Notes under the pieces: generated by a model | Told to the model about the DNA's origin: nothing | Seen by the model: the letters and a program-made list of their open reading frames with translations, nothing else | Database searches by the model: none | Source of the DNA: Oxalobacteraceae bacterium UBA4003 | Lineage (GTDB): Bacteria; Pseudomonadota; Gammaproteobacteria; Burkholderiales; Burkholderiaceae_D | Assembly: GCA_002384815.1 (NCBI GenBank) | Contig: DGBN01000029.1 | Coordinates: 119,286 to 183,285, forward strand | Length of the DNA: 64,000 nucleotides | Direction: 5' to 3' | Made by a program: the position numbers and the translations under genes | Part shown: piece by piece, positions 35,531 through 44,816 of the stretch | How positions within the stretch are numbered: position 1 is the stretch's first letter | Layout of the letters: the number at the start of each line of letters is the position of its first letter

Positions 35531-36724
35531 TCAGATTTTCGCTGCAATCAATTTCGCCAGCTTGGCCACACCTTCGCGTATCTTCTCCGGCGGCACGGTA
35601 ACAAAACTCAAACGCAGCGTGTTCTTCTCCGGCTCGTTCGCGTAGAACGGCGCACCCGGTACGAACGCAACATGCTGCGCAATCGCTTCTTCCAGCAAAG
35701 CCATGCCGTCTATATGTTCAGGTAAGGTGACCCAGATGAACATGCCGCCTTCCGGCTTGTTCCATTTCACTCCTGCCGGGAAAAACTCGGTCAGCGCATC
35801 CAGCATGGCATGACATTGATTCGCATACAGCGTGCGTATCGATGGAATATGTTTCGCGAGGAAACCATCCTTGATCGCTTCGTACACCACCATCTGCGTC
35901 AATTGCGATGTATGCAGATCGGCTGCCTGTTTTGCCTGTTCCAGCTTGCGGATCAGAGGCACCGGCCCCACCACATAACCGAGGCGTATACCCGGTGTCA
36001 GCACTTTGGAAAACGAACCCAGATAAATCACGCCGCTCGGATTCATCGTCAGCAGCTTCGGCAATGGTTCGCCACGATAGCTGAGTGCGCCGTATGGATC
36101 GTCTTCTATCAATGGCAAGCCGAGACGTGCGCAGGTTTCCACCAAAGCCCAACGACGCTCGACCGACATCGTGCGGCCAGTCGGATTCTGGAAATTCGGC
36201 AGCGCATACAAAAGGCGCGCGCCGTCTGCAATTTTTTCGACTTCTTCCGGCAGCAAGCCGAAATCATCGGTCGGAATCGAAACGAATTCCGGTTGATAGA
36301 CAGAGAAAGCCTGCAAGGCACCGAGGTAGCTTGGCGTTTCAACCAGTACCTTGCTGTGATCCTCGATCAATACCTTGCCGAGCAAATCCAGCGCCTGCTG
36401 CGAACCCGACACCATCAATACCTGATCCGGAGTGATCGTCACACCGGGTATCGACAATGAATCCGCTATCCATTCACGCAAGGGCGCGTAGCCATCGCTG
36501 GGACCGTACTGCAACGCGATCTTGCCCTGCTGCGACAGCACGGTATCGAACGCCGCTTTCATGTGTTCGACCGGGAAGGTTTCCGGCGACGGCAAACCAC
36601 CGGCGAAGGAAATGATGTCAGGGCGCATCGTGATTTTCAGGATTTCGCGAATGACCGAGCTTTGCAGTTGCTCTGCACGCTGTGCGAATTGCCATTTGAT
36701 CGGCGTTGGATTTTCGATTTTCAT
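35531..36724 (-). CDS. Class I/II PLP aminotransferase (LysN/aminoadipate type)
   Basis: A 397-residue aminotransferase. IISFAGGLPSPETFPVE and LQYGPSDGYAPLREWIA are typical of the group with LysN and archaeal alpha-aminoadipate aminotransferases. The PLP-binding Lys is in GSFSKVLTPGIRLGY, and PNFQNPTGRTMS is the conserved NPTG block. This group often acts on branched-chain or 2-aminoadipate substrates. It is followed (same strand, upstream) by a RidA protein, which removes reactive enamines made by PLP enzymes, so the two may be linked. Confidence 0.9.
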   Translation of the reverse strand: MKIENPTPIKWQFAQRAEQLQSSVIREILKITMRPDIISFAGGLPSPETFPVEHMKAAFDTVLSQQGKIALQYGPSDGYAPLREWIADSLSIPGVTITPDQVLMVSGSQQALDLLGKVLIEDHSKVLVETPSYLGALQAFSVYQPEFVSIPTDDFGLLPEEVEKIADGARLLYALPNFQNPTGRTMSVERRWALVETCARLGLPLIEDDPYGALSYRGEPLPKLLTMNPSGVIYLGSFSKVLTPGIRLGYVVGPVPLIRKLEQAKQAADLHTSQLTQMVVYEAIKDGFLAKHIPSIRTLYANQCHAMLDALTEFFPAGVKWNKPEGGMFIWVTLPEHIDGMALLEEAIAQHVAFVPGAPFYANEPEKNTLRLSFVTVPPEKIREGVAKLAKLIAAKI

Positions 36725-36792
36725 TATTGTGATGCTTTATGACTGCAGTGTGATGACCGGGATGCTACTCAATACAGAGACGTCAATATTTC

Positions 36793-37251
36793 TTAAATGA
36801 CTTCAGCAATCAGTTCGATCTCTACGCAAGCGCCCAAAGGAATTTGCGCCACGCCGAATGCCGAACGTGCGTGTTTTCCTTGTTCGCCAAAGATCTCGCC
36901 GAACAGTTCGGACGCACCATTGGTGACCAGATGCTGTTCAATGTAATCGCCAGTAGAATTGACCAGGCTCATGAGCTTGACGATACGCTTGACGCGATTC
37001 AAGTCGCCACCGCATGCTGCCTGCAAGGTGGCGATCAGATCGATGGCGACGCCGCGCGCAGCAATTTTGCCTTCTTCGGTTGTCATGTTCCTGCCCAACT
37101 GGCCGACCCACGGTTTGCCGTCCTTCTTGGCGATATGGCCGGACAGGAAAATAGTGTTGCCGCTTTGCGCAAACATCACATATGCCGCGGCGGGTGTCGC
37201 CACTGCCGGCAATTCAATGTTGAGCGCTTTCAGTTTTTCGTAAAAAGACAT
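36793..37251 (-). CDS. RidA-family enamine/imine deaminase
   Basis: A 152-residue RidA/YjgF-like protein. Start at 37251 is set by GGAGTTTAC. Conserved blocks: YVMFAQSGNTIFLSGHIAKKDG (substrate-site region), ATLQAACGGDLNRVKRIVKLMSLVNSTGDY and ARSAFGVAQIPLGACVEIELIAEV with the conserved Arg and Glu. Longer than the 125-130 residues of typical RidA, as in the YjgF subgroup with an N-terminal extension. It is 68 bp upstream of the aminotransferase gene on the same strand. Confidence 0.9.
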   Translation of the reverse strand: MSFYEKLKALNIELPAVATPAAAYVMFAQSGNTIFLSGHIAKKDGKPWVGQLGRNMTTEEGKIAARGVAIDLIATLQAACGGDLNRVKRIVKLMSLVNSTGDYIEQHLVTNGASELFGEIFGEQGKHARSAFGVAQIPLGACVEIELIAEVI

Positions 37252-37527
37252 GTAAACTCCAGAATAGGTACTGTCATTTCCACGTACGCAGAAATGACAA
37301 ATGAACAGGTGTCCGTGAAATGCAATTGCGACAACAAACCCGCATCTTGCAAAAATGGCATGCGAAATGGCAAGTAGCCACAACAGGAATACGCGTGATT
37401 ATCTCAAATCCGCAGCATTTCTTGCCAACTATCGACGTTAGGGAAGCAGACAGACGAATTGCACTGCAAAATACAGCTGTCAGCGCAATGTCACATGATA
37501 CCAAGGCAAGCCGTTTTCTGTTGAATT

Positions 37528-38484
37528 CTAACGTTTGATTGCCATTTTCTTACCGACTGCAACGACTGAAATAATCGCCAGCGCAAACAGGAAAGTACGC
37601 AATTCCAGCGCTTCGCCAAGAATCGCTGCAGCACCCAGCAGTGTGAGAAAGGGTTGTATCAATTGAACCTGGCCGACGCGTGCAATACCTCCCAGCGCCA
37701 GACCTTTGTACCAGAAGAAGAATCCGATAAACATCGAGAACAATGAAACGTAGGCAAATCCTACCCATGCGCTCGCCGATGCCTTGACGCCATAATGCAG
37801 CGCCAGCCAGATCGTCACCGGCAATACAAGCGGCATGGACAACACCAGCGCCCATGAAATCACTTGTTGCCCGCTCATGGACTCGGACAAGCGACCACCT
37901 TCCGCATATCCCATCGCCGCAGCAATCACCGCAATCAGCATCGCCAGGTCACCCAGTTGAAAAGAACCTCCACCCTCTTCCACTGCAAACGCGGCAACCA
38001 GCGCGCTACCGATCAGCGCAGTAATCCAGAATCCTGTCGAAGGCCGCTCGCCAAAACGCAAAGCGCCAAACAAGGCTGTCGCCAGCGGCAAAATGCCCAG
38101 CATGATCGCACCATGCGAAGCGGAAATCTGGCTCATCGCAATCGACGAGAACACCGGGAAGCCAACCACTACACCCGATGCAATGATAAGCAGCGATTTC
38201 ACTTGTGATCGCGTTGGACGTGGTGCCTTGGTCCACCACAGCAGCAGCACCGCGCAGCCGGCAGCGACAACCGCGCGACCTAGCGCCATCAGCACCGGAT
38301 TCAACTCTGCAACTGCAATACGCGTAAATGGCAAAGTCAGACTGAAAATCGCGATGCCTATCGCGCCCAGCCACATGCCTTTTGTTTCAGATGTAATGGA
38401 TTTCATGGTCGTCGGCACTTCAGCATTGCCGACGGCGTGATCAACAGTGTTAGCGATTGCACCCTGACTGTCATGCGCGCTCAT
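37528..38484 (-). CDS. EamA/DMT-family transporter
   Basis: A 318-residue protein with about ten membrane helices in two EamA units. The first has WLGAIGIAIFSLTLPFTRIAV, the second LVLSMPLVLPVTIWLAL and a final VQLIQPFLTLLGAAAILGEALELRTF block typical of second repeats. About 35 non-membrane residues precede the first helix, with a possible internal start at MKSITSET. It is divergent from a MocR-type regulator, a common pairing in which the regulator controls the transporter. Confidence 0.88.
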   Translation of the reverse strand: MSAHDSQGAIANTVDHAVGNAEVPTTMKSITSETKGMWLGAIGIAIFSLTLPFTRIAVAELNPVLMALGRAVVAAGCAVLLLWWTKAPRPTRSQVKSLLIIASGVVVGFPVFSSIAMSQISASHGAIMLGILPLATALFGALRFGERPSTGFWITALIGSALVAAFAVEEGGGSFQLGDLAMLIAVIAAAMGYAEGGRLSESMSGQQVISWALVLSMPLVLPVTIWLALHYGVKASASAWVGFAYVSLFSMFIGFFFWYKGLALGGIARVGQVQLIQPFLTLLGAAAILGEALELRTFLFALAIISVVAVGKKMAIKR

Positions 38485-38718
38485 GGCCGGATCGCCAATT
38501 CTGAATCAAACGTCAACATGATGTTGTTCGGTCCCGGCGTAATCGACGAAACGCATGCGAAGACGGAAAGCGGCAGCAAAGATTCCATATTGTTCCAAGA
38601 GGATGACAAAGCGACACATGCATCGCCTTGCTGTTTTTATCGTCAAAACATCGTAATCGACAAAACCAATACAGTACCAGTACACTTAAGGAATTAATCT
38701 CTCCACTGTCATGGCAAA

Positions 38719-40209
38719 ATGACCAATACAGCGACATCCCGCAGCACCATTTCAGCTACTACTTCAGCCCCCGCAGATTTGCCGCGCCAGTTGTTGTCAC
38801 GCCAAGCTGATAGCTCGCTGATCGAGCAAATCGTGCAACTGGTAACCTCGCGCATAGACGACAAATTGCTGCGTACCGGTGCACGCATGCCGTCGATACG
38901 GCAGTTCTCTGATGAACATGGCGTTTCGCGTTTTACTGTGGTGGAAGCCTACGACAGACTGGTCGCCGGCGGTTTGCTGGAATCGCGACGCGGTTCCGGT
39001 TTTTATGTGCGCGATCGTGCGCCCATGCTGGCGTTGCGAACACCGCGTCCCAACACTGCGCAATCGCAACAACTGGATGTCGTCTGGCTGGTGCGCAATA
39101 TGTTCCGCCAACTGCCATCCGAAAAAATGCCCGGCGTCGGCTCTTTACCAAACGAATGGCTGGATGGCGATCTGGTCGGCAATGCCTTGCGATCCGTCAG
39201 TCGGCAAAATCAAAACATGCTGTTGCAATACGGTACGCCGCAAGGTTTTCTGCCGTTGCGCCAGCAACTGCAATTGAAAATGGCAGAGCTGGAAATTTCC
39301 GCCATGCCAGATCAGATCGTCACCACATCCGGTGTCACGCAGGCACTGGACCTGGTGGCGCGCCATTTCATCCAGGCTGGCGACACGATTTTTGTCGACG
39401 ATCCTGCATGGTTTCTGATGTTTGGCTCGTTTGCGATGCTGGGCGCCAAAGTGGTCGGCATTCCACGTCTTTCCGATGGCCCCGATATCGTCAAGCTGGC
39501 CGAATTGGCTGCACTGCACAGGCCTAAATTATTCGTCATCAATTCCGTCCTTCACAATCCAACGTCAACTTCGCTATCAGCCGCCAAGGCATTTCAGGTA
39601 TTGAAGATTGCCGAGCAATACGACTTCATGATCGTCGAAGATGATATTTATTGCGACATGCATCCCGGGACTACGGTGCAAGCTGCGACGCGCATCGCAG
39701 CGCTGGATCAATTGAATCGCGTGATTTACCTCGGTGGATTTTCCAAAACGCTGGCGGCTAATTTACGCGTCGGCTTCATCGCCACCTCCCACGAAATCGC
39801 ACGCGACCTGGCCGACCGCAAGATGCTGACCGCCTTGACCACCACCGAAGTCACCGAACGTGTGGTCTACAAGGTTTTATCCGAAGGGCATTACCGCAAA
39901 CACAGCGACCGTCTGCGCAGCAAACTGGATGCGGTGCGTGACAAGACGATGCGGCAAATGGAACGCATAGGTGCCAGAATCAATTTCAACACGCCAGCCG
40001 GCATGTTCATCTGGACCGATATGGGTTGCGATACCAATCTGATGACTGAGAAAGCCATGACCGAAGGTTATCTACTGGCGCCTGGCAGCCTGTTCTCACC
40101 CAAGCAGCTACCATCGACCAATATGCGCTTTAACGTCGCAGCGATGAGCGATCCCGGCCTCATGCGCTTTCTGGAACGAACCATGGACCAAGTGCGTAGC
40201 AAGACTTGA
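38719..40209 (+). CDS. MocR-type GntR/aminotransferase regulator
   Basis: A 496-residue fusion. A GntR winged helix lies at about 25-95, with MPSIRQFSDEHGVSRFTVVEAYDRLVAGGLLESRRGSGFYV giving the recognition region (pattern only). A class I aminotransferase-like PLP domain follows, with the Lys in LGGFSKTLAANLRVGF and NPTST in HNPTSTSLS. Such regulators often sense PLP or an amino acid. The divergent EamA transporter is the most likely target. 234 bp lie between the two starts. Confidence 0.9.
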   Translation: MTNTATSRSTISATTSAPADLPRQLLSRQADSSLIEQIVQLVTSRIDDKLLRTGARMPSIRQFSDEHGVSRFTVVEAYDRLVAGGLLESRRGSGFYVRDRAPMLALRTPRPNTAQSQQLDVVWLVRNMFRQLPSEKMPGVGSLPNEWLDGDLVGNALRSVSRQNQNMLLQYGTPQGFLPLRQQLQLKMAELEISAMPDQIVTTSGVTQALDLVARHFIQAGDTIFVDDPAWFLMFGSFAMLGAKVVGIPRLSDGPDIVKLAELAALHRPKLFVINSVLHNPTSTSLSAAKAFQVLKIAEQYDFMIVEDDIYCDMHPGTTVQAATRIAALDQLNRVIYLGGFSKTLAANLRVGFIATSHEIARDLADRKMLTALTTTEVTERVVYKVLSEGHYRKHSDRLRSKLDAVRDKTMRQMERIGARINFNTPAGMFIWTDMGCDTNLMTEKAMTEGYLLAPGSLFSPKQLPSTNMRFNVAAMSDPGLMRFLERTMDQVRSKT

Positions 40210-40381
40210 AATAGCAGCTTTCACCCCAATTTTCGACAAAACGTTTGAAACGTCTGGCTCAGCTCTAGCTTACTCGCCATCTGCGCAATATCATTCAGGC
40301 CTGGTGAGCAGGCATGCTGTCAGGCTTTCGACATCGCTTGCATACTAAAATCCATATTCTTTTTTGACACTCGAGGTAAAA

Positions 40382-42310
40382 ATGGCGGCATCCAAACAAA
40401 AAAATCCAGAAAAGCAAACCCTGGGCTTCCAAGCCGAAGTAAAGCAATTGCTGCAACTGATGATTCACTCCTTGTATTCCAACAAGGAAATCTTCCTGCG
40501 TGAGCTGATCTCCAACGCATCCGATGCAGCCGACAAGTTGCGCTTTGAAGCAATCAACAACGACGCATTGTTTGAAAACGATTCCGAGCTGAAAATCAAG
40601 GTCAGCTTCGACAAGGAAAAACGCACGATCACGATCAGCGACAACGGCATAGGCATGTCGCGTGACGATGCGATCGAACATCTGGGCACCATCGCCAAAT
40701 CCGGCACCAAGGAATTTTTCTCGCGACTGTCCGGCGACCAGCAGAAAGATGCGGCGCTGATCGGTCAATTCGGCGTCGGCTTTTACTCCGGCTTCATCAT
40801 CGCAGACCGCATCACGGTCGAAACACGTCGCGCCGGCGCAGCAGTCAATGAAGGCGTGCGCTGGGAATCAGAAGGCGCAGGCGACTTCACCGTCGAAGCA
40901 ATAGCCAAACCGACCCGCGGCACCGACATCATCCTGCATTTGCGCGCAGGCGAAGACGAGTTCCTGTCGTCATGGAAACTGAAATCCGTCATCCGCAAAT
41001 ATTCCGACCATATCTCGCTGCCTATCATGATGCAGAAGGAAGAATGGGACGAAGAGAAAAAAGAAACCGTCACCCGCGACGAGCTGGAAACCATTAACCA
41101 AGCCAGTGCCTTGTGGGCGCGCAACAAGAACGACATCACGCCTGAACAATACGTCGAGTTCTACAAACACGTATCGCACGATTTCGGCGAGCCGCTAACC
41201 TACACGCACAACCGCGTTGAAGGCCGCAGCGAATACACACAACTGCTTTATATCCCATCGCAAGCCCCTTTCGATCTGTGGGATCGCAACAAGCGCGGCG
41301 GCATCAAGCTGTACGTCAAACGCGTATTCATCATGGACGATGCCGAGCAACTGATGCCTGTGTACCTGCGTTTTGTCAAAGGCGTCATCGATTCTGCCGA
41401 CCTGCCGCTGAATGTCTCGCGTGAAATTTTGCAAGAGTCGCGTGACGTCAAAGTCATACGAGAAGGTTCGACCAAGCGTGTATTAGGCATGCTGGAAGAA
41501 CTGGCAAACGCCGATGAACAAGAAAAGAAAGACAAGTACACGACCTTCTGGAATGCCTTCGGCCAGGTGCTGAAGGAAGGCATGGGCGAAGACGCAACCA
41601 ACAAGGAGCGTATCGCCAAACTGCTGCGCTTTGCATCAACCAATAACGACAGCGATGCACAAACGGTTTCATTCGCCGATTACGTCTCGCGCATGAAGGA
41701 AGGTCAGACCAAAATCTTTTACGCTACAGGCGAGTCATACAACGCCGCGAAGAACAGCCCGCATCTGGAAATCTTCCGCAAGAAAGGCATCGAGGTCCTG
41801 CTGCTCACCGATCGCGTTGATGAATGGATGTTGTCCTACCTCGAAGAATTCGAAGGCAAGGAACTCGCATCGGTAGCCAAAGGCGATCTGGACCTCGGCC
41901 AACTGGAAGATGAGGCCGAGAAGAAACAGCATCAGGAAACCGAAGACCAGTACAAGGAACTGGTAGGCAAGATGCAAACCGCACTGGCCGACAAGGCGAA
42001 GGAAGTGCGCATCACCTTCCGCCTGACAGATTCACCAGCCTGTCTGGTCGCTGACGAAAACGAACTGTCCGGCAACCTGCTGCGCATGTTGAAAGCGGCT
42101 GGTCAAAATGCACCGGATGCCAAGCCGATTCTGGAAATCAATCCGGAGCATCCATTGGTACAGCGTTTGAAATACGAAGAAGCCAAGTTCGACGACTGGT
42201 CGAATATTTTGTTCGATCAGGCCTTGCTGGCTGAAGGTGGCAATCTTAACGATCCGGCTGGATTTGTTAAGCGCTTGAATGAAATGTTGTTGGGGTTGGC
42301 GGGGAAATAA
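40382..42310 (+). CDS. htpG: Hsp90 chaperone HtpG
   Basis: A 642-residue cytosolic chaperone. ATG at 40382 with CGAGGTAAAA upstream; an in-frame TTG further upstream is disregarded. The N-terminal ATPase shows LYSNKEIFLRELISNASDA and IGQFGVGFYSGF. The middle domain has GVIDSADLPLNVSRE and LQESRDVKVIREG. No typical cytosolic C-terminal MEEVD, as expected for bacteria. Followed by a terminator and then the integron cassette. Confidence 0.97.
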   Translation: MAASKQKNPEKQTLGFQAEVKQLLQLMIHSLYSNKEIFLRELISNASDAADKLRFEAINNDALFENDSELKIKVSFDKEKRTITISDNGIGMSRDDAIEHLGTIAKSGTKEFFSRLSGDQQKDAALIGQFGVGFYSGFIIADRITVETRRAGAAVNEGVRWESEGAGDFTVEAIAKPTRGTDIILHLRAGEDEFLSSWKLKSVIRKYSDHISLPIMMQKEEWDEEKKETVTRDELETINQASALWARNKNDITPEQYVEFYKHVSHDFGEPLTYTHNRVEGRSEYTQLLYIPSQAPFDLWDRNKRGGIKLYVKRVFIMDDAEQLMPVYLRFVKGVIDSADLPLNVSREILQESRDVKVIREGSTKRVLGMLEELANADEQEKKDKYTTFWNAFGQVLKEGMGEDATNKERIAKLLRFASTNNDSDAQTVSFADYVSRMKEGQTKIFYATGESYNAAKNSPHLEIFRKKGIEVLLLTDRVDEWMLSYLEEFEGKELASVAKGDLDLGQLEDEAEKKQHQETEDQYKELVGKMQTALADKAKEVRITFRLTDSPACLVADENELSGNLLRMLKAAGQNAPDAKPILEINPEHPLVQRLKYEEAKFDDWSNILFDQALLAEGGNLNDPAGFVKRLNEMLLGLAGK

Positions 42311-42320
42311 ACTTCCCGCT

Positions 42321-42353
42321 CAAAAAAAGCCACGCTGAAAGTGGCTTTTTTTG
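42321..42353 (+). terminator. Terminator of htpG
   Basis: AAGCCAC and GTGGCTT pair around GCTGAAA, with a long T-run after. Confidence 0.88.
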
Positions 42354-42412
42354 TTTTTATTATTCGATTCTTTAAAACCGTCTATCTTCACGACTCACAT
42401 ACTTAAATTCAT

Positions 42413-42489
42413 AACGCCTGAGTTAAGCCGAACCGCGTAGTGGAGCCAAAGGCATGGCAAGCGGTTTCGGCTTGAACGAATTGTTAGGC
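42413..42489 (-). repeat. Integron attC site (59-be)
   Basis: Read on the minus strand it starts GCCTAAC (42489-42483) and ends GCGTT (42417-42413). The L-type arms AAGCCGA and TCGGCTT pair, with one extra C unpaired in the first arm (GTTCAAGCCGA against GTTAAGCCGA), the extrahelical base that sets orientation. Inner arms GAAACCGC and GCGGTTC extend the fold. About 77 bp. Confidence 0.88.
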
Positions 42490-42903
42490 CGCTGCTCTAA
42501 GGACTAGCAAGTGCTAGATCTGCCACAAACCATGGTCATTGCCACCTTGGAGGTAAATAGCAAATGTGCCGTGACCGGAAATCTCCATGGGTGGATGAGC
42601 GACCTTCCCGCCTGCCTCAACTGCGGCGGCTAGCGCTACTTCGATGTCTTGCACCAGCCAATAGGGTCGTACTACCGGCTCCTCAGTCTCACGCAAAGGT
42701 GCACGCACTCCTACCAAGCCGCCGCCCATCAATTTGGCGGTGCGTGCATTGCCGAGTCCTGGATCCGGCTCGCCGAATTGCACCCCGCTCGCTGAGGAGT
42801 ATGCGGCGCACACTGCATCTACATCTCTTGTCACTATTTCCAAATATTGGATTTGCATGATCTCGATTCTCCGATTGTCACAGAACTACTTGCTGCGGCC
42901 TAA
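42415..42903 (-). mobile_element. Lone integron gene cassette (VOC gene plus attC)
   Basis: Both ends show G^TT recombination points: minus-strand GCG|TTATGA near 42415/42414 and CCG|TTAGGC near 42904/42903. The front GTTAGGC is the exact complement of the attC GCCTAAC. The unit is 489 bp and carries one gene in the standard orientation, start near the front and attC after the stop. No intI or further attC is seen in the window. Confidence 0.82.
42514..42858 (-). CDS. VOC/glyoxalase-family protein carried by an integron cassette
   Basis: A 114-residue single-domain VOC protein. IQYLEIVTRDVDAVCAAYSS and GNARTAKLMGGGLVGVRAPL are beta-alpha-beta-beta-beta module segments, and ISGHGTFAIYLQGGNDHGLWQI ends the fold. 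The pattern of metal ligands (His/Glu) is incomplete, so enzyme activity is uncertain; the family includes glyoxalases, fosfomycin and bleomycin resistance proteins. It fills the cassette defined by the flanking recombination sites. GAGA-type weak ribosome binding site. Confidence 0.85.
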   Translation of the reverse strand: MQIQYLEIVTRDVDAVCAAYSSASGVQFGEPDPGLGNARTAKLMGGGLVGVRAPLRETEEPVVRPYWLVQDIEVALAAAVEAGGKVAHPPMEISGHGTFAIYLQGGNDHGLWQI

Positions 42904-42911
42904 CGGTTGAA

Positions 42912-42935
42912 GCACGGTAGCTTAGGCTACCGTGC
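42912..42935. repeat. Perfect hairpin next to the cassette
   Basis: GCACGGTAGC (42912-42921) pairs fully with GCTACCGTGC (42926-42935) around TTAG. It lies 9 bp from the cassette edge and 28 bp past the stop of the next minus-strand gene. There is no T-run, so terminator activity is uncertain. Confidence 0.7.
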
Positions 42936-42962
42936 CTGTTGCCTGATACTCTACTGCATGGA

Positions 42963-43229
42963 TCAAGCCTTGAGCCCATTAAGCAGCACCTCCGCCGTCA
43001 CCTCATTCAAATCAAGGCCGCGTTCTTTTGCCAGCGCCTGCAATTGCAGCACCAGATCGCTATTGAGCTTGACTGCAAAAGGGATCAAACCCAGCGCCTG
43101 ATCACGCTTGCGCTGTTCGCGTCGGCCTACTATCGCGGTACTGCTGCTGCCAAAACCTGCGCCGCCGGGTGCGGCCATCTTGCCCATCAGCTTCTTGGCG
43201 TCGCTTTTTGCCATTCCTGTTTTTTTCAT
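42963..43229 (-). CDS. Small basic hypothetical protein
   Basis: An 88-residue protein that I do not recognise. The first 50 residues are Lys/Gly/Ala-rich, including KKLMGKMAAPGGAG and a basic REQRKRDQ segment. The C-terminal half, PFAVKLNSDLVLQLQALAKERGLDLNEVTAEVLLNGL, resembles a ribbon-helix-helix or helical antitoxin-like fold. No toxin gene lies next to it, so a toxin-antitoxin role is not supported. GAGG lies upstream of the ATG. Confidence 0.6.
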   Translation of the reverse strand: MKKTGMAKSDAKKLMGKMAAPGGAGFGSSSTAIVGRREQRKRDQALGLIPFAVKLNSDLVLQLQALAKERGLDLNEVTAEVLLNGLKA

Positions 43230-43369
43230 TATTGATGGCCTCGTTGATTGAAAGCGGTTATTGTACGCAGTGCGAGCACGTCCACATAAACATATGCGTT
43301 AGAGACTGAGACAGAACGATCATTTTGTGTGCCGGCTGCCATTGAAGACAAGCTTGAACAACGACACTA

Positions 43370-43591
43370 TCACCCCTTCCTGCCGCCAAACACCAACAAC
43401 AAACCACCCAGCGCTATTGCACCAACGCCGGCCCACACCGGAATGTTCACGGTCTCTTTTTCCTGCACGGAGAACTGGAGTGGCCCCAGTTTGGCTTCAT
43501 GTGTTTCCTTGGTATAGCTGAAGCTGCCGTATACCAGGCCAAGCGTTCCTGCCACGATCAGCACGATACCTGCGAGTTTGGCTGCATTCAT
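43370..43591 (-). CDS. DUF3185-like small membrane protein
   Basis: A 73-residue protein with two membrane helices: IVLIVAGTLGLVYGSFSYT at 9-27 and VGAIALGGLLLVFG at 55-68. Between them is a hydrophilic turn with KETHEAKLGPLQFSVQEKETV. The length and layout fit the DUF3185 type. Function unknown. Start chosen at 43591 (MNAAKLAG) rather than an upstream Met. Confidence 0.72.
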   Translation of the reverse strand: MNAAKLAGIVLIVAGTLGLVYGSFSYTKETHEAKLGPLQFSVQEKETVNIPVWAGVGAIALGGLLLVFGGRKG

Positions 43592-43711
43592 TTTGTTTTC
43601 CTTTTTAAAAGACCTCTGATGATCAAACATCCGACTCGAACTTTATTGCCGGTTTGATGCTAACAGTTGCTCATGCCACTCCAGGCAGTCGTTTCCCTTG
43701 AAAATACCGGC

Positions 43712-44188
43712 TCATCCTTGCTCAATGTCTTTGACCTTTGCTCCGGCACGCCATATCCGATAGCGCACCTCTACCCCTTCAGGCACATAAATCACGACCG
43801 GCAAGCGACTGTTATAGCGGATGAGATAGGGATTGCCGGATAGCGTAACGAAGCGCGACACCTTGGGCGCATCGGGATCAACTGCCATCAGCGTGCCGGC
43901 CATGGGCCCTATCCTGCTCAAGACGTATCGCGTATATCCCCAGCCTTCTATGTTTTGTTCTTCTATCGCACCACCGAAGAAATAACGATTCCTTTTATCC
44001 ACCGATACTGTCTTGCCGACGATCAGCTCTACCTTGAAGGCGGATTCATCATCCTGCCCGGGGAGTTGCAGCACATGACGCGTCATCCCTTGCTCCGCTG
44101 GCGGAAATGCTTTCATATCATCGGCGGCGTGTGCAACGGGCATTGCGAGCACGCATGCGAAGAGTGTGATGAGACATGATTTTTTCAT
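43712..44188 (-). CDS. eco: Ecotin, periplasmic serine protease inhibitor
   Basis: A 158-residue ecotin that protects periplasm against trypsin-like proteases. MKKSCLITLFACVLAMPVAHA is a signal peptide. The C-terminal block YLIRYNSRLPVVIYVPEGVEVRYRIWRA is highly conserved. At the reactive loop the sequence is AGTLMAVDPD, aligned with STMMACPD of E. coli, so P1 is Leu rather than Met. The loop Cys of the E. coli disulfide is missing. Upstream AGGAAAAAA lies near the ATG. Confidence 0.93.
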   Translation of the reverse strand: MKKSCLITLFACVLAMPVAHAADDMKAFPPAEQGMTRHVLQLPGQDDESAFKVELIVGKTVSVDKRNRYFFGGAIEEQNIEGWGYTRYVLSRIGPMAGTLMAVDPDAPKVSRFVTLSGNPYLIRYNSRLPVVIYVPEGVEVRYRIWRAGAKVKDIEQG

Positions 44189-44274
44189 TTTTTTCCTCAG
44201 TTCCGATTGAGTAATAATGTGCGGGCAGGCACGCCTGCCTTGTTCGGTAGCGTGCTTGCAAAAACGATCCGGCG

Positions 44275-44778
44275 CTATTTCAATTTGTGGTCTTCATTCT
44301 TTGCATCTTCCATGGCTTCCGGCTCCAATTCTTCAGCGGAGCGGTTCAGATGAACGAATACGCCCCAGGCGGCAAGCAGCAATGCGGTAGCCACCAGGAT
44401 ACTGGCGGCATAAGGGAGCTGTGTCATATCTTCGTGCATCGCCTTGAATGTCGCTACCAGTCCTTCTATCGCCATCGCAACAATCACGACCACAAAGAAA
44501 CGCGACAAGAAGCGCCGTACCCTGGTCGGTGCACTGATGTCCGCATCGCGCACCACTTCTTCTTCGGCTATGGTTTCAGCAATCTGCAAAGCCACTACCG
44601 CAGCGGCCAGCAAACCCACGGCTTCGATGACGATTTGTGCCGCGGTTTGATCAAAACCATGCACAAGTCCCAGCCATCCGGTACGCACGGCAATTGCAAT
44701 CAGGATCAACGCGGCAAGGGCAAAGAAAACGGCCATCAAGCCATGTATGACGCGAAAGACATTGGTAACCAATTTCAT
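44275..44778 (-). CDS. Four-helix membrane protein, unknown
   Basis: A 167-residue protein. Start at 44778 has a strong CAGGAGGGATTGCAA. Four hydrophobic segments lie at about 10-35, 45-70, 85-110 and 122-145, followed by an acidic tail AEELEPEAMEDAKNEDHKLK. Not a family I recognise. It is 38 bp downstream of the SDR gene and on the same strand, so possibly co-transcribed. Confidence 0.75.
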   Translation of the reverse strand: MKLVTNVFRVIHGLMAVFFALAALILIAIAVRTGWLGLVHGFDQTAAQIVIEAVGLLAAAVVALQIAETIAEEEVVRDADISAPTRVRRFLSRFFVVVIVAMAIEGLVATFKAMHEDMTQLPYAASILVATALLLAAWGVFVHLNRSAEELEPEAMEDAKNEDHKLK

Positions 44779-44816
44779 TTGCAATCCCTCCTGATGACCC
44801 TGCCTGAAATGTCTAT

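Noticed and set aside
42963..43229. Toxin-antitoxin antitoxin
   Set aside because: The C-terminal half looks like a ribbon-helix-helix, but no partner toxin is adjacent.
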